A stretch of 64,000 nucleotides of DNA, from the NCBI RefSeq assembly GCF_025677645.1, contig NZ_CP106879.1, positions 310,001 through 374,000 on the forward strand. The letters run 5' to 3'. The position numbers and the translations under genes are program-made. Source of the stretch: Curtobacterium poinsettiae. GTDB lineage: Bacteria > Actinomycetota > Actinomycetes > Actinomycetales > Microbacteriaceae. Below, piece after piece: positions 57,344 to 64,000 of the stretch. The number at the start of each line of letters is the position of its first letter. The first letter of the stretch is position 1. The notes beneath the pieces are model-generated. The model ran no database searches. It was not told the DNA's origin and worked only from the letters and a program-made list of their open reading frames with translations.

Positions 57344-58209
57344 CCCGCGCGCCAGTCCGCCAGGAACCGGGCGCCGGCCTCGTCGTGGATCACGCCGTCG
57401 GGCGCGGCGAGCACCGGGTACGGCGTGGCCGGCACCCCGTCGGCGGGACGGACGTCGACGTGCGCGACCTCGTGGCCGTGGGCGTGCAGCCAGTCCGCCA
57501 TGGCGTAGTCGCTGCGGGAGTCCCCCACGGTGCGCCAGGTGACCGGGAGCGCACCGTCCTGCGCCAGGAGCTCGAGCGAGCGCTCGGCGCCGAGGTCCTT
57601 GCCGCTGCGGTCGGACTCGACGTCGGTCGAGATGATCGTGGGGTCGATGCGCCACTGCACGGCACCGTCGGCGTCGGGCCGGACGTCGTCGAGTCGGCGG
57701 ACACCCAGCCCGCGACGCTCGAGCGCGGCCATGGCCTTCGCGTCGAACTCCGGCTGGCGGGCCAGGTAGGTGGCGTTCGGCACCTCGACGCGCTGCTCGA
57801 TCGACACCATGGCGCGCTTCGTCTCGTCGAAGAACACCAGGTCGGCGTACTCGTCGCGGACCAGCTCGCGCATCTCGTCGGCGTAGTCCCGCGGCAGCGC
57901 CAGGTCGTCGGCGACGGTCAGTTCGCCCATGCCGCCGTCGTACTGCGGACCGATCGAGCACCACACGGCGCCCTTCTCGCAGACGGCGTGGACCCGCCCG
58001 CCCTCGGCGAGACCACCGGCGAGCAGCGGGCCGACGACCTCGGAGCGGATGAACGCGTCGCTGCGGCCGGTGTTGAAGACGATCGGGATGCCCTCGGCGG
58101 CGAGCGCGACGAGGTCCGCGACGATGCTCGGGATCGCGATGGTGCGGGAGACCGGGCTGGCGATGGGTCCGTCGACGTCGAGCAGGAGACCGAGGCGGGG
58201 TGCGTTCAC
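57337..58209 (-). CDS. HAD-superfamily phosphatase
   Basis: A 290-residue protein with HAD motifs: motif I is LLLDVDGPIA, motif II is VFNTGR, and motif IV is VGDSRSDYAMADWLH. A long cap of about 140 residues places it in the Cof-type/sucrose-phosphatase-like class. The substrate is unknown. The start is GTG 58209, with GAGGAT six bases upstream and no clear Shine-Dalgarno site. The alpha/beta hydrolase gene ends 18 bp upstream of this start. Confidence 0.85.
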   Translation of the reverse strand: MNAPRLGLLLDVDGPIASPVSRTIAIPSIVADLVALAAEGIPIVFNTGRSDAFIRSEVVGPLLAGGLAEGGRVHAVCEKGAVWCSIGPQYDGGMGELTVADDLALPRDYADEMRELVRDEYADLVFFDETKRAMVSIEQRVEVPNATYLARQPEFDAKAMAALERRGLGVRRLDDVRPDADGAVQWRIDPTIISTDVESDRSGKDLGAERSLELLAQDGALPVTWRTVGDSRSDYAMADWLHAHGHEVAHVDVRPADGVPATPYPVLAAPDGVIHDEAGARFLADWRAGR

Positions 58210-58227
58210 CCGCCCATCCTCTCGCAG

Positions 58228-59049
58228 TCAGCTGCTGGGCGAGGCGATCCGGCTCCGGACGCGGTCGATCAGGGCTCCGAGGGCCGCCGGGGCGGGGACG
58301 TGTCCCTGCCCGGGCACCTCGGCGTACTCCGATCCGGGCACGGCGTCGACGAGGGCGCGGGCCGCACGACGCATCCACTCGAGTCCGTCGCCACCGGCGC
58401 CGACGAGCACCGGTACACCCACGGCGGCAGCGACGCGCTCGGGCACGGCGAGGCCGTTCAGCACGCGGACCTCGCGGCTGAGCACGTGGGCGTCGACGAC
58501 CAGGGAGCGCCAGAGCGACCCCTTGAGCCGCAGGGCCGTGACCTGACCCATCGGGACCCCGAGCACCTGGGTCAGGAACCCGCGGACGGCCTGGGCCCGG
58601 CGGCCGGCACCGACGTGCTCGTCGAGCAGGTCGGCGAACACGACGTCGTCGGCGTGCGGGTCGACCGAGGCGCGGTACGGCGGTTCCCACAGGACGGCAC
58701 CGTCGACCGGCAGCCCGGTGGCGAGCCCGTGCAGGACGACACCGGCGCCGACGCAGATGCCGACGGCGGTGGTCGGTGCGCCGATGCTCTCGACGACGGC
58801 ACGGAGGTCGTCGACCTCGCGCTCGATGGCCCACGCGGCGGAGTCACCGCTGGCACCGCGACCGCGGCGGTCGTAGGTCACCACACGGCACGTCGAGCCG
58901 AGCTCGGCGACCACGCGGTCGAGGTACGGGGTCCCGCGGTGGTCGAAGGCACCGCCCACGACGACGACCGCCGGCCCGTCCCCTGCCTCGGAGACGGCGA
59001 TGGTGGTGCCGTCGGAGGAGACGACCGTTCGGTCGACTGGAGGGAGCAT
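58228..59049 (-). CDS. Alpha/beta hydrolase
   Basis: A 273-residue hydrolase: VVVVGGAFDHRGTPYLDRVV (oxyanion strand), RVVTYDRRGRGASGDS, a nucleophile elbow that reads GICVGAG, with cysteine replacing the usual serine, and a C-terminal GQGHVPAP histidine region. A cysteine nucleophile occurs in dienelactone hydrolases and some uncharacterised actinobacterial members, so the reaction cannot be assumed. The start is ATG 59049 with AAAGGA upstream. The TetR-controlled unit diverges from it. Confidence 0.88.
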   Translation of the reverse strand: MLPPVDRTVVSSDGTTIAVSEAGDGPAVVVVGGAFDHRGTPYLDRVVAELGSTCRVVTYDRRGRGASGDSAAWAIEREVDDLRAVVESIGAPTTAVGICVGAGVVLHGLATGLPVDGAVLWEPPYRASVDPHADDVVFADLLDEHVGAGRRAQAVRGFLTQVLGVPMGQVTALRLKGSLWRSLVVDAHVLSREVRVLNGLAVPERVAAAVGVPVLVGAGGDGLEWMRRAARALVDAVPGSEYAEVPGQGHVPAPAALGALIDRVRSRIASPSS

Positions 59050-59180
59050 GGGGTCCTTTGCGGGCTGTCGACGGCGATGCGTCGGGCCTCGGAGGGGACC
59101 GTGCGGATTACCGGTCCTCCGAGTGTCGCAGGCGTGGGAGCCCGTGTCTCCCCCCGCTTCCAGGGGCAGGACCGCGCCGC

Positions 59181-59209
59181 TCGACACCACCGGACCGACG
59201 TGCCATGCT
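59181..59209 (+). promoter_or_regulatory. Promoter of the TetR-linked membrane-protein unit
   Basis: TCGACA (59181-59186) and CATGCT (59204-59209) with a 17-bp spacer predict a start at about 59216, inside the palindrome that follows. Confidence 0.6.
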
Positions 59210-59211
59210 GT

Positions 59212-59231
59212 TTGAGTACACCTGTACTCAA
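59212..59231. promoter_or_regulatory. TetR-type operator palindrome
   Basis: TTGAGTACA CC TGTACTCAA is a perfect 9-bp inverted repeat with a 2-bp centre. It covers the predicted transcription start and ends 28 bp before the GTG start at 59260. The first TetR-family gene downstream is at 59835, the natural candidate to bind it. Confidence 0.8.
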
Positions 59232-59259
59232 CCGATCACCGCCACTGCAGGGGGAACCC

Positions 59260-59568
59260 GTGACACTCATCGCCATCGTCGCCTGCGAGATCGCCTTCTG
59301 GGTCGCGATCCTCGGCGGCCTGACCACCCGGTACCTGCTGCGACGCCCTCGGCTGGGCGCGGCGATGCTCGTCGCAGCACCCGTGATCGACCTCGTCCTG
59401 CTCGCCGTCGTCACGGTCGACCTGCTCGGCGGCGGGACCGCGTCGTGGCACCACGGGCTCGCGGCGGTCTACATCGGGTTCTCGGTCGCGTACGGGCACC
59501 GGATGATCGCGTGGGCGGACGTCCGGTTCACGACCGGTTCGCCGGCGGTCCGGCACCGGAACGGCTGA
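59260..59568 (+). CDS. Small three-helix membrane protein under TetR control
   Basis: A 102-residue protein starting at GTG 59260 with GGGGAA upstream. Three hydrophobic helices (about residues 2-22, 34-53 and 64-82) are separated by short charged loops (TRYLLRRPRLG; HRMIAWADVRF). No known family is recognised. It is the first gene behind the palindromic operator. A second tiny membrane protein and then the TetR regulator follow, so it may be the effector of a self-regulated envelope-stress or efflux module (inference). Confidence 0.7.
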   Translation: MTLIAIVACEIAFWVAILGGLTTRYLLRRPRLGAAMLVAAPVIDLVLLAVVTVDLLGGGTASWHHGLAAVYIGFSVAYGHRMIAWADVRFTTGSPAVRHRNG

Positions 59569-59603
59569 GTGGACGGCGGTACACGGCCCGGTGCTGGGGC
59601 GAC

Positions 59604-59825
59604 GTGCTGCGGACCGGGCTCGCCGTGCTGATCGCCGGCGGGATCATCGGCGGACTCGTCCTCGTGGTCGGGGACCCGGATCGCACGAACGAACTGCAGG
59701 GCACGGTCGCGCTGCTCGGGGTGGTCCTGGGCGTCGAACTGCTCTGGGCGATCAGCTACACGATCTGGCCACGCCGGGCCACCACCGCAGCCGCGAGCCC
59801 GGCCGGAGCAGCGAGCCGGCCGTAG
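59604..59825 (+). CDS. Very small two-helix membrane protein
   Basis: A 73-residue protein, start taken as GTG 59604 (VLRTGLAVLIAGGIIGGLVLVVGD); the reading frame is open upstream but lacks a plausible earlier start after the stop codon of the 59260 gene. Two hydrophobic helices (about 3-24 and 33-53), glycine-rich in the first, precede a basic A/P-rich tail. Composition and position in the unit support it as a real gene, but no family is recognised. The start is uncertain. Confidence 0.55.
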   Translation: MLRTGLAVLIAGGIIGGLVLVVGDPDRTNELQGTVALLGVVLGVELLWAISYTIWPRRATTAAASPAGAASRP

Positions 59826-59834
59826 GCTGACCCG

Positions 59835-60428
59835 GTGCCCCGCCGTGTCGACCTCGAGGAACGGGGATCCCTGGTCGCCGCGGCGTGCCTGCGGATCCTG
59901 GAGCGGGACGGCCTGAGCGCGCTGTCGGTGCGGAACGTCGCGGACGAGGCCGGCATCGCTCCCGCATCGCTCCGGCGGGTGTTCCCGACGCAGGACGCCC
60001 TGCGCGAGCACTGCCTGACGATCATCGAGGAACGCGTCGTCGCTCGGCTCACGGCCCTGCGCTCGACGGGTCGGGCGCTCGCACTGGACGTCCTCGCCCA
60101 GGTGCTGCCGCTCGACGCCGAGCGCACGACCGAGATCCTGGCGCAGGTGCAGCTCGGCGTGCTCGCGCGCACCGACGAACACCTGGCCGCGAGTGCCCGA
60201 CGCCTGAACGACGGGGTCAGCCGGGTGTGCACCCGGGCGCTGGAGATCCTGCGTGCGGACGGCGGCTTCGGCGCCGATCGCGACCTGGCCGACGAGGTGG
60301 ACCGGCTGCACGCGCTGATCGACGGGCTGGCGGTCGAGCACACGTGGGACCCGACGGCACGGGCGCCGGAGCGGGTCCTGGCGCTCGTCGAACTGCACGT
60401 GGACAGCCTGGGCGGCGCGGTCGCCTGA
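59835..60428 (+). CDS. TetR-family transcriptional regulator
   Basis: A 197-residue regulator. The DNA-binding domain (residues about 5-50) reads LVAAACLRILERDGLSALSVRNVADEAGIAPASLRRVFPTQDALREH, of the TetR/AcrR type, followed by a C-terminal domain similar to the TetR_C_6-type ligand pocket. The start is GTG 59835, nine bases after the previous gene. TAGGCT six bases before it suggests an additional leaderless promoter. The 20-bp palindrome at 59212 is the likely binding site. Confidence 0.92.
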   Translation: MPRRVDLEERGSLVAAACLRILERDGLSALSVRNVADEAGIAPASLRRVFPTQDALREHCLTIIEERVVARLTALRSTGRALALDVLAQVLPLDAERTTEILAQVQLGVLARTDEHLAASARRLNDGVSRVCTRALEILRADGGFGADRDLADEVDRLHALIDGLAVEHTWDPTARAPERVLALVELHVDSLGGAVA

Positions 60429-60432
60429 CGCC

Positions 60433-60693
60433 TCAGCGACCTCGGTAGACCTCGCGCCGGTGCCCGGCGCGCACGACGACGACCACGAGCCGTCCATCGT
60501 CGATCAGGTAGATCACGCGGTAGTCACCGACCCGGACACGCCATTCCGGGCTGTTGACGAGTCGACGAGCCGCGGGTGGACGTGGCTCGTCAGCCAGGAT
60601 CGCGAGAACCCCTTCGACGAGTCGTCGGGCATGTGGCGGCAGTTTGCGGATGGCACGTCCCGCACTCGGTTCGAACTCGATGTCGTAGGTCAT
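60433..60693 (-). CDS. RelE/ParE-family toxin
   Basis: An 86-residue toxin of the RelE superfamily: MTYDIEFEPSAGRAIRKLPPHARR at the N-terminus and EWRVRVGDYRVIYLIDDGRLVVVVVRAGHRREVY at the C-terminus, with the basic catalytic-type residues of ribosome-dependent mRNA endonucleases. ATG 60693 overlaps the antitoxin stop by four bases. The order antitoxin-toxin is standard. The gene ends four bases after the tetR stop, so the two convergent transcripts meet. Confidence 0.93.
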   Translation of the reverse strand: MTYDIEFEPSAGRAIRKLPPHARRLVEGVLAILADEPRPPAARRLVNSPEWRVRVGDYRVIYLIDDGRLVVVVVRAGHRREVYRGR

Positions 60694-60950
60694 CCCAGAC
60701 CGAGTTCGCGCCTGAGGTCCTCCCACTTGACGTTCTCGCCGCCGATGCGCTCGTTCTCGAGTCGGGCCTCTTCCACCGCCTTCAGGTCGTCCAGGTCCTC
60801 CGCCGCCTCGAGCAACCGGTCGAGGACGGCCGCATCGACCACGGCCGCGACGCGCTTGTTGCGCCGGGTCAGGTAGACGGGTTCGTGTCGGGCGTCGTCG
60901 ATGATCGACGCGAGACGGCCACGGGCTTCGGAGATCGACACTTCGCTCAC
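60690..60950 (-). CDS. Phd/YefM-family antitoxin
   Basis: An 86-residue antitoxin: the Phd DNA-binding fold (MSEVSISEARGRLASIIDDARHEPVYLTRRNKRVAAVV) and a helical toxin-binding tail (ERIGGENVKWEDLRRELGL). The start is GTG 60950. TAGAAT ends six bases before the start codon and no Shine-Dalgarno site exists, so the transcript is probably leaderless. Antitoxin-toxin complexes of this family bind their own promoter, here flanked by two TGTACA boxes. Confidence 0.93.
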   Translation of the reverse strand: MSEVSISEARGRLASIIDDARHEPVYLTRRNKRVAAVVDAAVLDRLLEAAEDLDDLKAVEEARLENERIGGENVKWEDLRRELGLG

Positions 60951-60951
60951 C

Positions 60952-60977
60952 TGTACATTCTAGAGCGTTTTGTACAA
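60952..60977 (-). promoter_or_regulatory. Toxin-antitoxin promoter/operator
   Basis: On the minus strand TAGAAT (60962-60957) is a -10 box whose expected start coincides with the GTG at 60950. TGTACA occurs twice (60952-60957 and 60971-60976, 19 bp apart), a plausible autoregulatory site. Confidence 0.55.
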
Positions 60978-60978
60978 G

Positions 60979-61491
60979 TCAGACGAGTGCCGTTGTGCCC
61001 ACCGACTCCCGTTCGAGCAGGGATCGTTTGACGCCGAGCCCCCACGCGAAGCCCCCGAGCGTGCCGTCCGAACGCAACACCCGGTGGCACGGGACGAAGA
61101 GCGCGGGGGCGTTCCGGGCGCACACGCTCGCCGCCGCCCGCACCGCGTCGGGCCGACCCATCGCCGCCGCGAACGCGGTGTAGGTCAGGGTGCCGCCGGC
61201 GGGGATCCGGCGGAGCTGGCGCCACCCCTCGGTGAAGAGCTCGGTGCCGAACTGCCGGACCGGTACCTGCATGGCGTGCTCGACCTCGCCCGAGTAGAAG
61301 GCGTCGACGGCCTCGGCCGAGGCGACCACGCCGTCGAGCACGCGGTCGGGGCGGTGGCGGTCGGCCAGGCGGGCGAGGATCCGCTCGACGGAGTCGGTCC
61401 ACCCCGCGGCGAGGACCCTGCCCTCGGCGTCCTCGAGCACGGTGAACGGTCCATCAGGGGTGTCCAGGGTCTGGATGGTTGCGTCGGTCAT
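60979..61491 (-). CDS. ogt: Methylated-DNA-protein cysteine methyltransferase
   Basis: A 170-residue suicide alkyltransferase that removes O6-alkyl groups from guanine. The active-site motif is PCHRVL (in FVPCHRVLRSDGTLGGF), preceded by IPAGGTLTYTAFAAAMGRPDAVRAAASVCA. The length is typical of Ogt. ATG 61491 overlaps the stop of the upstream Ada/AlkA-type gene by four bases, so both repair proteins are translated from one mRNA. Confidence 0.95.
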   Translation of the reverse strand: MTDATIQTLDTPDGPFTVLEDAEGRVLAAGWTDSVERILARLADRHRPDRVLDGVVASAEAVDAFYSGEVEHAMQVPVRQFGTELFTEGWRQLRRIPAGGTLTYTAFAAAMGRPDAVRAAASVCARNAPALFVPCHRVLRSDGTLGGFAWGLGVKRSLLERESVGTTALV

Positions 61492-63077
61492 CGGTCGTCC
61501 TTCCGGGGGTCCTCGGGGGCACGGGCTGCACGGGCGCCGGCGGTCGCGGTCATCGCGCGGTCGATGATCGGTCGCCAGCAGTGCATCGTGAGGTAGCTCC
61601 GCCAGGGGGCCACCTGCTCCGACCATAGGGAGAGCGCACCCGCCGTACCGGGCAGCCCGAGTTCCTGTGCACCGTTCCGCACGGCGAGGTCGCTGTGGAG
61701 GAAGATGTCGGGGTGGTGCCGGACCCGGAGCGCGACGTAGTCGGCGGTCCACGGCCCGATGCCCTTCACCGCGAGGAGTCCGTCGCGCAGGTCGCCGAGG
61801 GACTGCCCACCGTCCACCACCAGGGACCCGTCGGCGAGCGCCGCAGCCACCCGCAGGATCGTGTCGACGCGGGCGGCCGGGCCGCGCAGGACCTCGTGCC
61901 CGCGTTCGGCGACCACCGCCGCGGACGGGAACAGCAGCCCGCCTGGCCGGATCGCGTCGGGCACCGCTGCTCCGAGTGCGGCCACGAGCCGGGTCTGCGC
62001 GGTGCGCGCCGCGGCCACCGAGACCTGCTGCCCGATCAGGGTGCGGAACACGATCTCGTGCGCGTCCACCGCGCCGGGCAACCGGAGGCCGGGCACCCGG
62101 GCGACGGGGCCGGCGAGCTCGGGCACGGCTCCGAGGACGGCGTCGACGGCGACCGGGTCGGCGTCGAGGTCGAACAGCGCACGCACCCGCGCCACGAGCG
62201 CCGGCAGGTCGGAGAGGTCGGTGACCCGCACGCGCAGGTCGATGCCGGTGCCCCGCCCGGCCACGTCGGGGACGGCGGCCGACGCGCTGAACCACCCCGG
62301 GCCTCCAGGCAGGTCGACCAGCCGCCCGTACGACGTGACCCGGCCGGCGGGGTCGGTGTCCACCTGCTCGGCACCCGGCAGGGCGTGCAGCGCGTGCCAG
62401 TCGAGCAGGCCCTGCACGTCGAAGGGCGCTCGGGCCGGCAGGTGCACGTGCAGTCCGCCGTCACCCACGGGATCGGCGTCACCTCGCCCGGACCGACGTG
62501 CGCGGAGTTCCGTCGGGGTGACGGCGAAGACCTCGCGCACGGTGTCGTTGAACTGCCGGACGCTGGCGAACCCCGCGGCGAACGCGACGTCGGCGACGGG
62601 CAGGTCGGACGAGGTCAGCAGGGTCCGCGCGGTCTGCGCCCGGTGGGCCCGGCTGAGCGCCTTCGGTCCGGCGCCGAGCTCGGCCGTCATGATGCGGTTG
62701 AGCTGCCGCTCCGAGTAGCCCACGCGCGCGGCGAGCCCGGGGACGCCGTCGCGCTCGACCACACCGTCGAGGACGAGTCGCATCGCCCGGCCGGCGACGT
62801 CCTCGCGCAGGTCCCACTCGGGGCTGCCAGGGGTCGCCTCGGGCAGGCAGCGCTTGCAGGCGCGGAAGCCGGCCAGGTGTGCTGCGGCACTCGTGCGGTA
62901 GAAGGTGACGCCCGAGACCTTCGGCGTGCTGGCCGGGCAGCTGGGTCGACAGTAGATGCCGGTGGAGTGCACGGCGGTGACGAACTGGCCGTCGAAACGC
63001 GCGTCGCGCGATGCGACGGCGCGGTGCCGTTCGGCGTGCAGCGCGTCGGGCTGCGCGTCGGTGTCCGGGCTGGTCAT
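61488..63077 (-). CDS. Ada/AlkA-type bifunctional repair protein (regulator plus DNA-3-methyladenine glycosylase)
   Basis: A 529-residue fusion. The N-terminal Ada-type zinc domain has four cysteines (IYCRPSC ... CKRC) and DARFDGQFVTAVHSTG. An AraC-type helix-turn-helix (LAARVGYSERQLNRIM; FAAGFASVRQFNDTVRE) follows. The C-terminal half is AlkA: an N-terminal beta domain, then HhH-GPD with VKGIGPWTADYVALR and the catalytic aspartate in FLHSDLAV. Ada senses methyl phosphotriesters and activates alkylation-repair genes; here the glycosylase is fused to it. The start is ATG 63077. It leads the operon with ogt. Confidence 0.95.
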   Translation of the reverse strand: MTSPDTDAQPDALHAERHRAVASRDARFDGQFVTAVHSTGIYCRPSCPASTPKVSGVTFYRTSAAAHLAGFRACKRCLPEATPGSPEWDLREDVAGRAMRLVLDGVVERDGVPGLAARVGYSERQLNRIMTAELGAGPKALSRAHRAQTARTLLTSSDLPVADVAFAAGFASVRQFNDTVREVFAVTPTELRARRSGRGDADPVGDGGLHVHLPARAPFDVQGLLDWHALHALPGAEQVDTDPAGRVTSYGRLVDLPGGPGWFSASAAVPDVAGRGTGIDLRVRVTDLSDLPALVARVRALFDLDADPVAVDAVLGAVPELAGPVARVPGLRLPGAVDAHEIVFRTLIGQQVSVAAARTAQTRLVAALGAAVPDAIRPGGLLFPSAAVVAERGHEVLRGPAARVDTILRVAAALADGSLVVDGGQSLGDLRDGLLAVKGIGPWTADYVALRVRHHPDIFLHSDLAVRNGAQELGLPGTAGALSLWSEQVAPWRSYLTMHCWRPIIDRAMTATAGARAARAPEDPRKDDR

Positions 63078-63166
63078 GGGCTCAGCCTGACATGCGCCGC
63101 CGACGTCGACTGGCGGGAATCGGACGGAGCAGTGCACGGCCGGGAGGCCCGGCTACCGTTGGCCGG

Positions 63167-63763
63167 GTGACTTCCGCAGACGACGTGGCCGGTCTCGACG
63201 ACCTGCCGTTCCGGACCGAGGTCGAGGTCGCGCTGCTGCTCGTCTCACCGCGGCACCGGTACGAGGGGCGCCCGGCCGACGGCGCGCTGCCGATGGGCGC
63301 GGACGATCCGGACGAGTCACGCGACCGGATCGAGCTGCGGGCCGGGCTGGGCATCGTCGGCGACCGGTACTTCGCGGCCCGGGCGCACGTGCACGCCTCG
63401 GTCACGGTGATCGGCCTGGAGGGGCTCGAAGCCGTCGGTCACGCGATCGGCGCCACCGTCGACCCCGCTGCTACCCGGCGGAACGTGTTCCTGCGCGGCG
63501 CCGACGTCGAGGCGCTGCGGGGCGAGCCGTTCTCGTTGGCGAGCAGGACACCCGACGGCAGCGACGGCGCCCTCGGCCGCGCTGTCCGGTTCCGCGGCTA
63601 CCGCGCCGCGAACCCCTGCGCCTGGATGGACCACGAGGTGGCCCCCGGGGCGTTCCGTGCGATGCGCGGCCGGGGCGGGGTGCGGTGCGATCCGGAGTCC
63701 GACGGTGTGCTCACCCTCGGACCCGCGGTGCTCCGCACGGCCCGCCCCGTGGCGCTCGGCTGA
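63167..63763 (+). CDS. MOSC-domain-like protein
   Basis: A 198-residue protein similar to actinobacterial MOSC proteins (VEVALLLVSPRHRYEGRPADG, IELRAGLGIVGDRYF, VHASVTVIGLEG, RRNVFLRGADVEALRGEPF, NPCAWMDHEVAPGAFRAMRGRGGVRC). The single cysteine in NPCAWMD lies where MOSC proteins carry a conserved Cys. Sulfur transfer to molybdenum cofactor or N-hydroxylated-compound detoxification are roles known for other members. The start is GTG 63167 with TACCGT seven bases upstream. Confidence 0.8.
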   Translation: MTSADDVAGLDDLPFRTEVEVALLLVSPRHRYEGRPADGALPMGADDPDESRDRIELRAGLGIVGDRYFAARAHVHASVTVIGLEGLEAVGHAIGATVDPAATRRNVFLRGADVEALRGEPFSLASRTPDGSDGALGRAVRFRGYRAANPCAWMDHEVAPGAFRAMRGRGGVRCDPESDGVLTLGPAVLRTARPVALG

Positions 63764-63801
63764 CGCGGGCGCCGTGCAACCGTGGCTCGGCGGCGCGGTG
63801 C

Positions 63802-64000
63802 TCAGGCGGTGAGAGCGCTCTCGATCGCGTCGACGAACGCCGGCAGGTCGTCCGGGGTGCGGGAGGTGATGAAGCCACCGTCGACCTGGACCTCCTGGTC
63901 GACCCACTCGGCTCCGGCGTTCCGCAGGTCGGTCTGCAGCGACGGGAACGACGTGACGGTCTTGCCCGACAGCACGCCCGCCTCGACGAGGGTCCAGGGC
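63802..64000 (-). CDS. PfpI/DJ-1 family protein, C-terminal part (runs off right edge)
   Basis: The last 65 codons on the minus strand read [21 protein letters not shown], then [21 protein letters not shown] and [13 protein letters not shown] before the TGA stop. This matches the C-terminus of PfpI/YhbO-type proteins (intracellular protease or glyoxalase-III-like chaperones). The catalytic cysteine lies outside the window. Confidence 0.85.
   Translation of the reverse strand, partial: PWTLVEAGVLSGKTVTSFPSLQTDLRNAGAEWVDQEVQVDGGFITSRTPDDLPAFVDAIESALTA

Noticed and set aside
60433..60950. Toxin-antitoxin pair as part of a mobile island
   Set aside because: No integrase, att site or composition change was seen around it.

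Overview
The window is about 70% G+C with dense, mostly overlapping genes and many GTG starts. It carries a str operon (rpsL-rpsG-fusA-tuf), a separate rpoB-rpoC pair, a CGNR-type regulator, a DUF4916 NUDIX protein, a long Lhr helicase and a lysG/lysE pair. Together these point to a Gram-positive actinobacterium, most likely Microbacteriaceae and possibly Curtobacterium. The family call is an inference from gene content and protein sequences; no rRNA is present to confirm it. No rRNA, tRNA, CRISPR array, insertion sequence or prophage was recognised.

Layout. 1-653: 5' part of a type IB DNA topoisomerase gene, running off the left edge. 815-5397: str operon on the minus strand with a recognisable promoter and terminator. 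5425-7804: three membrane or membrane-anchored proteins of unknown role. 7966-20558: a type IV pilus locus on the minus strand, in the order pilB-pilT-pilC-pilA-pilV-like-pilW-like-large PilX-like protein-pilD-pilM-pilN-pilO. It has motors, platform, pilins, prepilin peptidase and the PilMNO alignment proteins but no secretin, as expected for a cell with one membrane. 20737-22247: a frameshifted tandem acetyltransferase and a VOC protein. 22325-30094: rpoC and rpoB with terminator, promoter and a leader of about 270 nt.

30193-43576 is ordinary housekeeping and accessory content: a three-gene two-component operon, a spermidine-synthase-like protein, a SprT-like protein, the CGNR regulator, an Nramp manganese transporter behind a palindromic operator, small enzymes, a GntR regulator and a GH114-type lipoprotein. 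43866-53800 holds a DEAD-box RNA helicase, CsbD, a NUDIX protein, an esterase, a PadR regulator, Lhr and a Nei/Fpg glycosylase. 53773-59049 holds lysG/lysE, an amino-acid permease, a HAD phosphatase and an alpha/beta hydrolase. 59181-60428 is a compact, apparently self-regulated TetR unit with two tiny membrane proteins behind a perfect 20-bp palindrome. 60433-63077 holds a RelE/Phd toxin-antitoxin pair and an ogt plus Ada/AlkA-like alkylation repair operon. The window ends with a MOSC-like protein and a partial PfpI-family gene.

Two patterns cut across the annotation. Many genes, mostly without a Shine-Dalgarno site, have a TANNNT-type -10 box placed 5-8 nt before the start codon, which suggests widespread leaderless transcription. 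Several dispersed GC-rich repeat families occupy gene ends: a 60-bp element with two CACCGGTGT boxes exactly 50 bp apart, a GGGAGGC/GCCTCC dyad family, and a 23-bp hairpin. At least one family also reaches into coding sequence.
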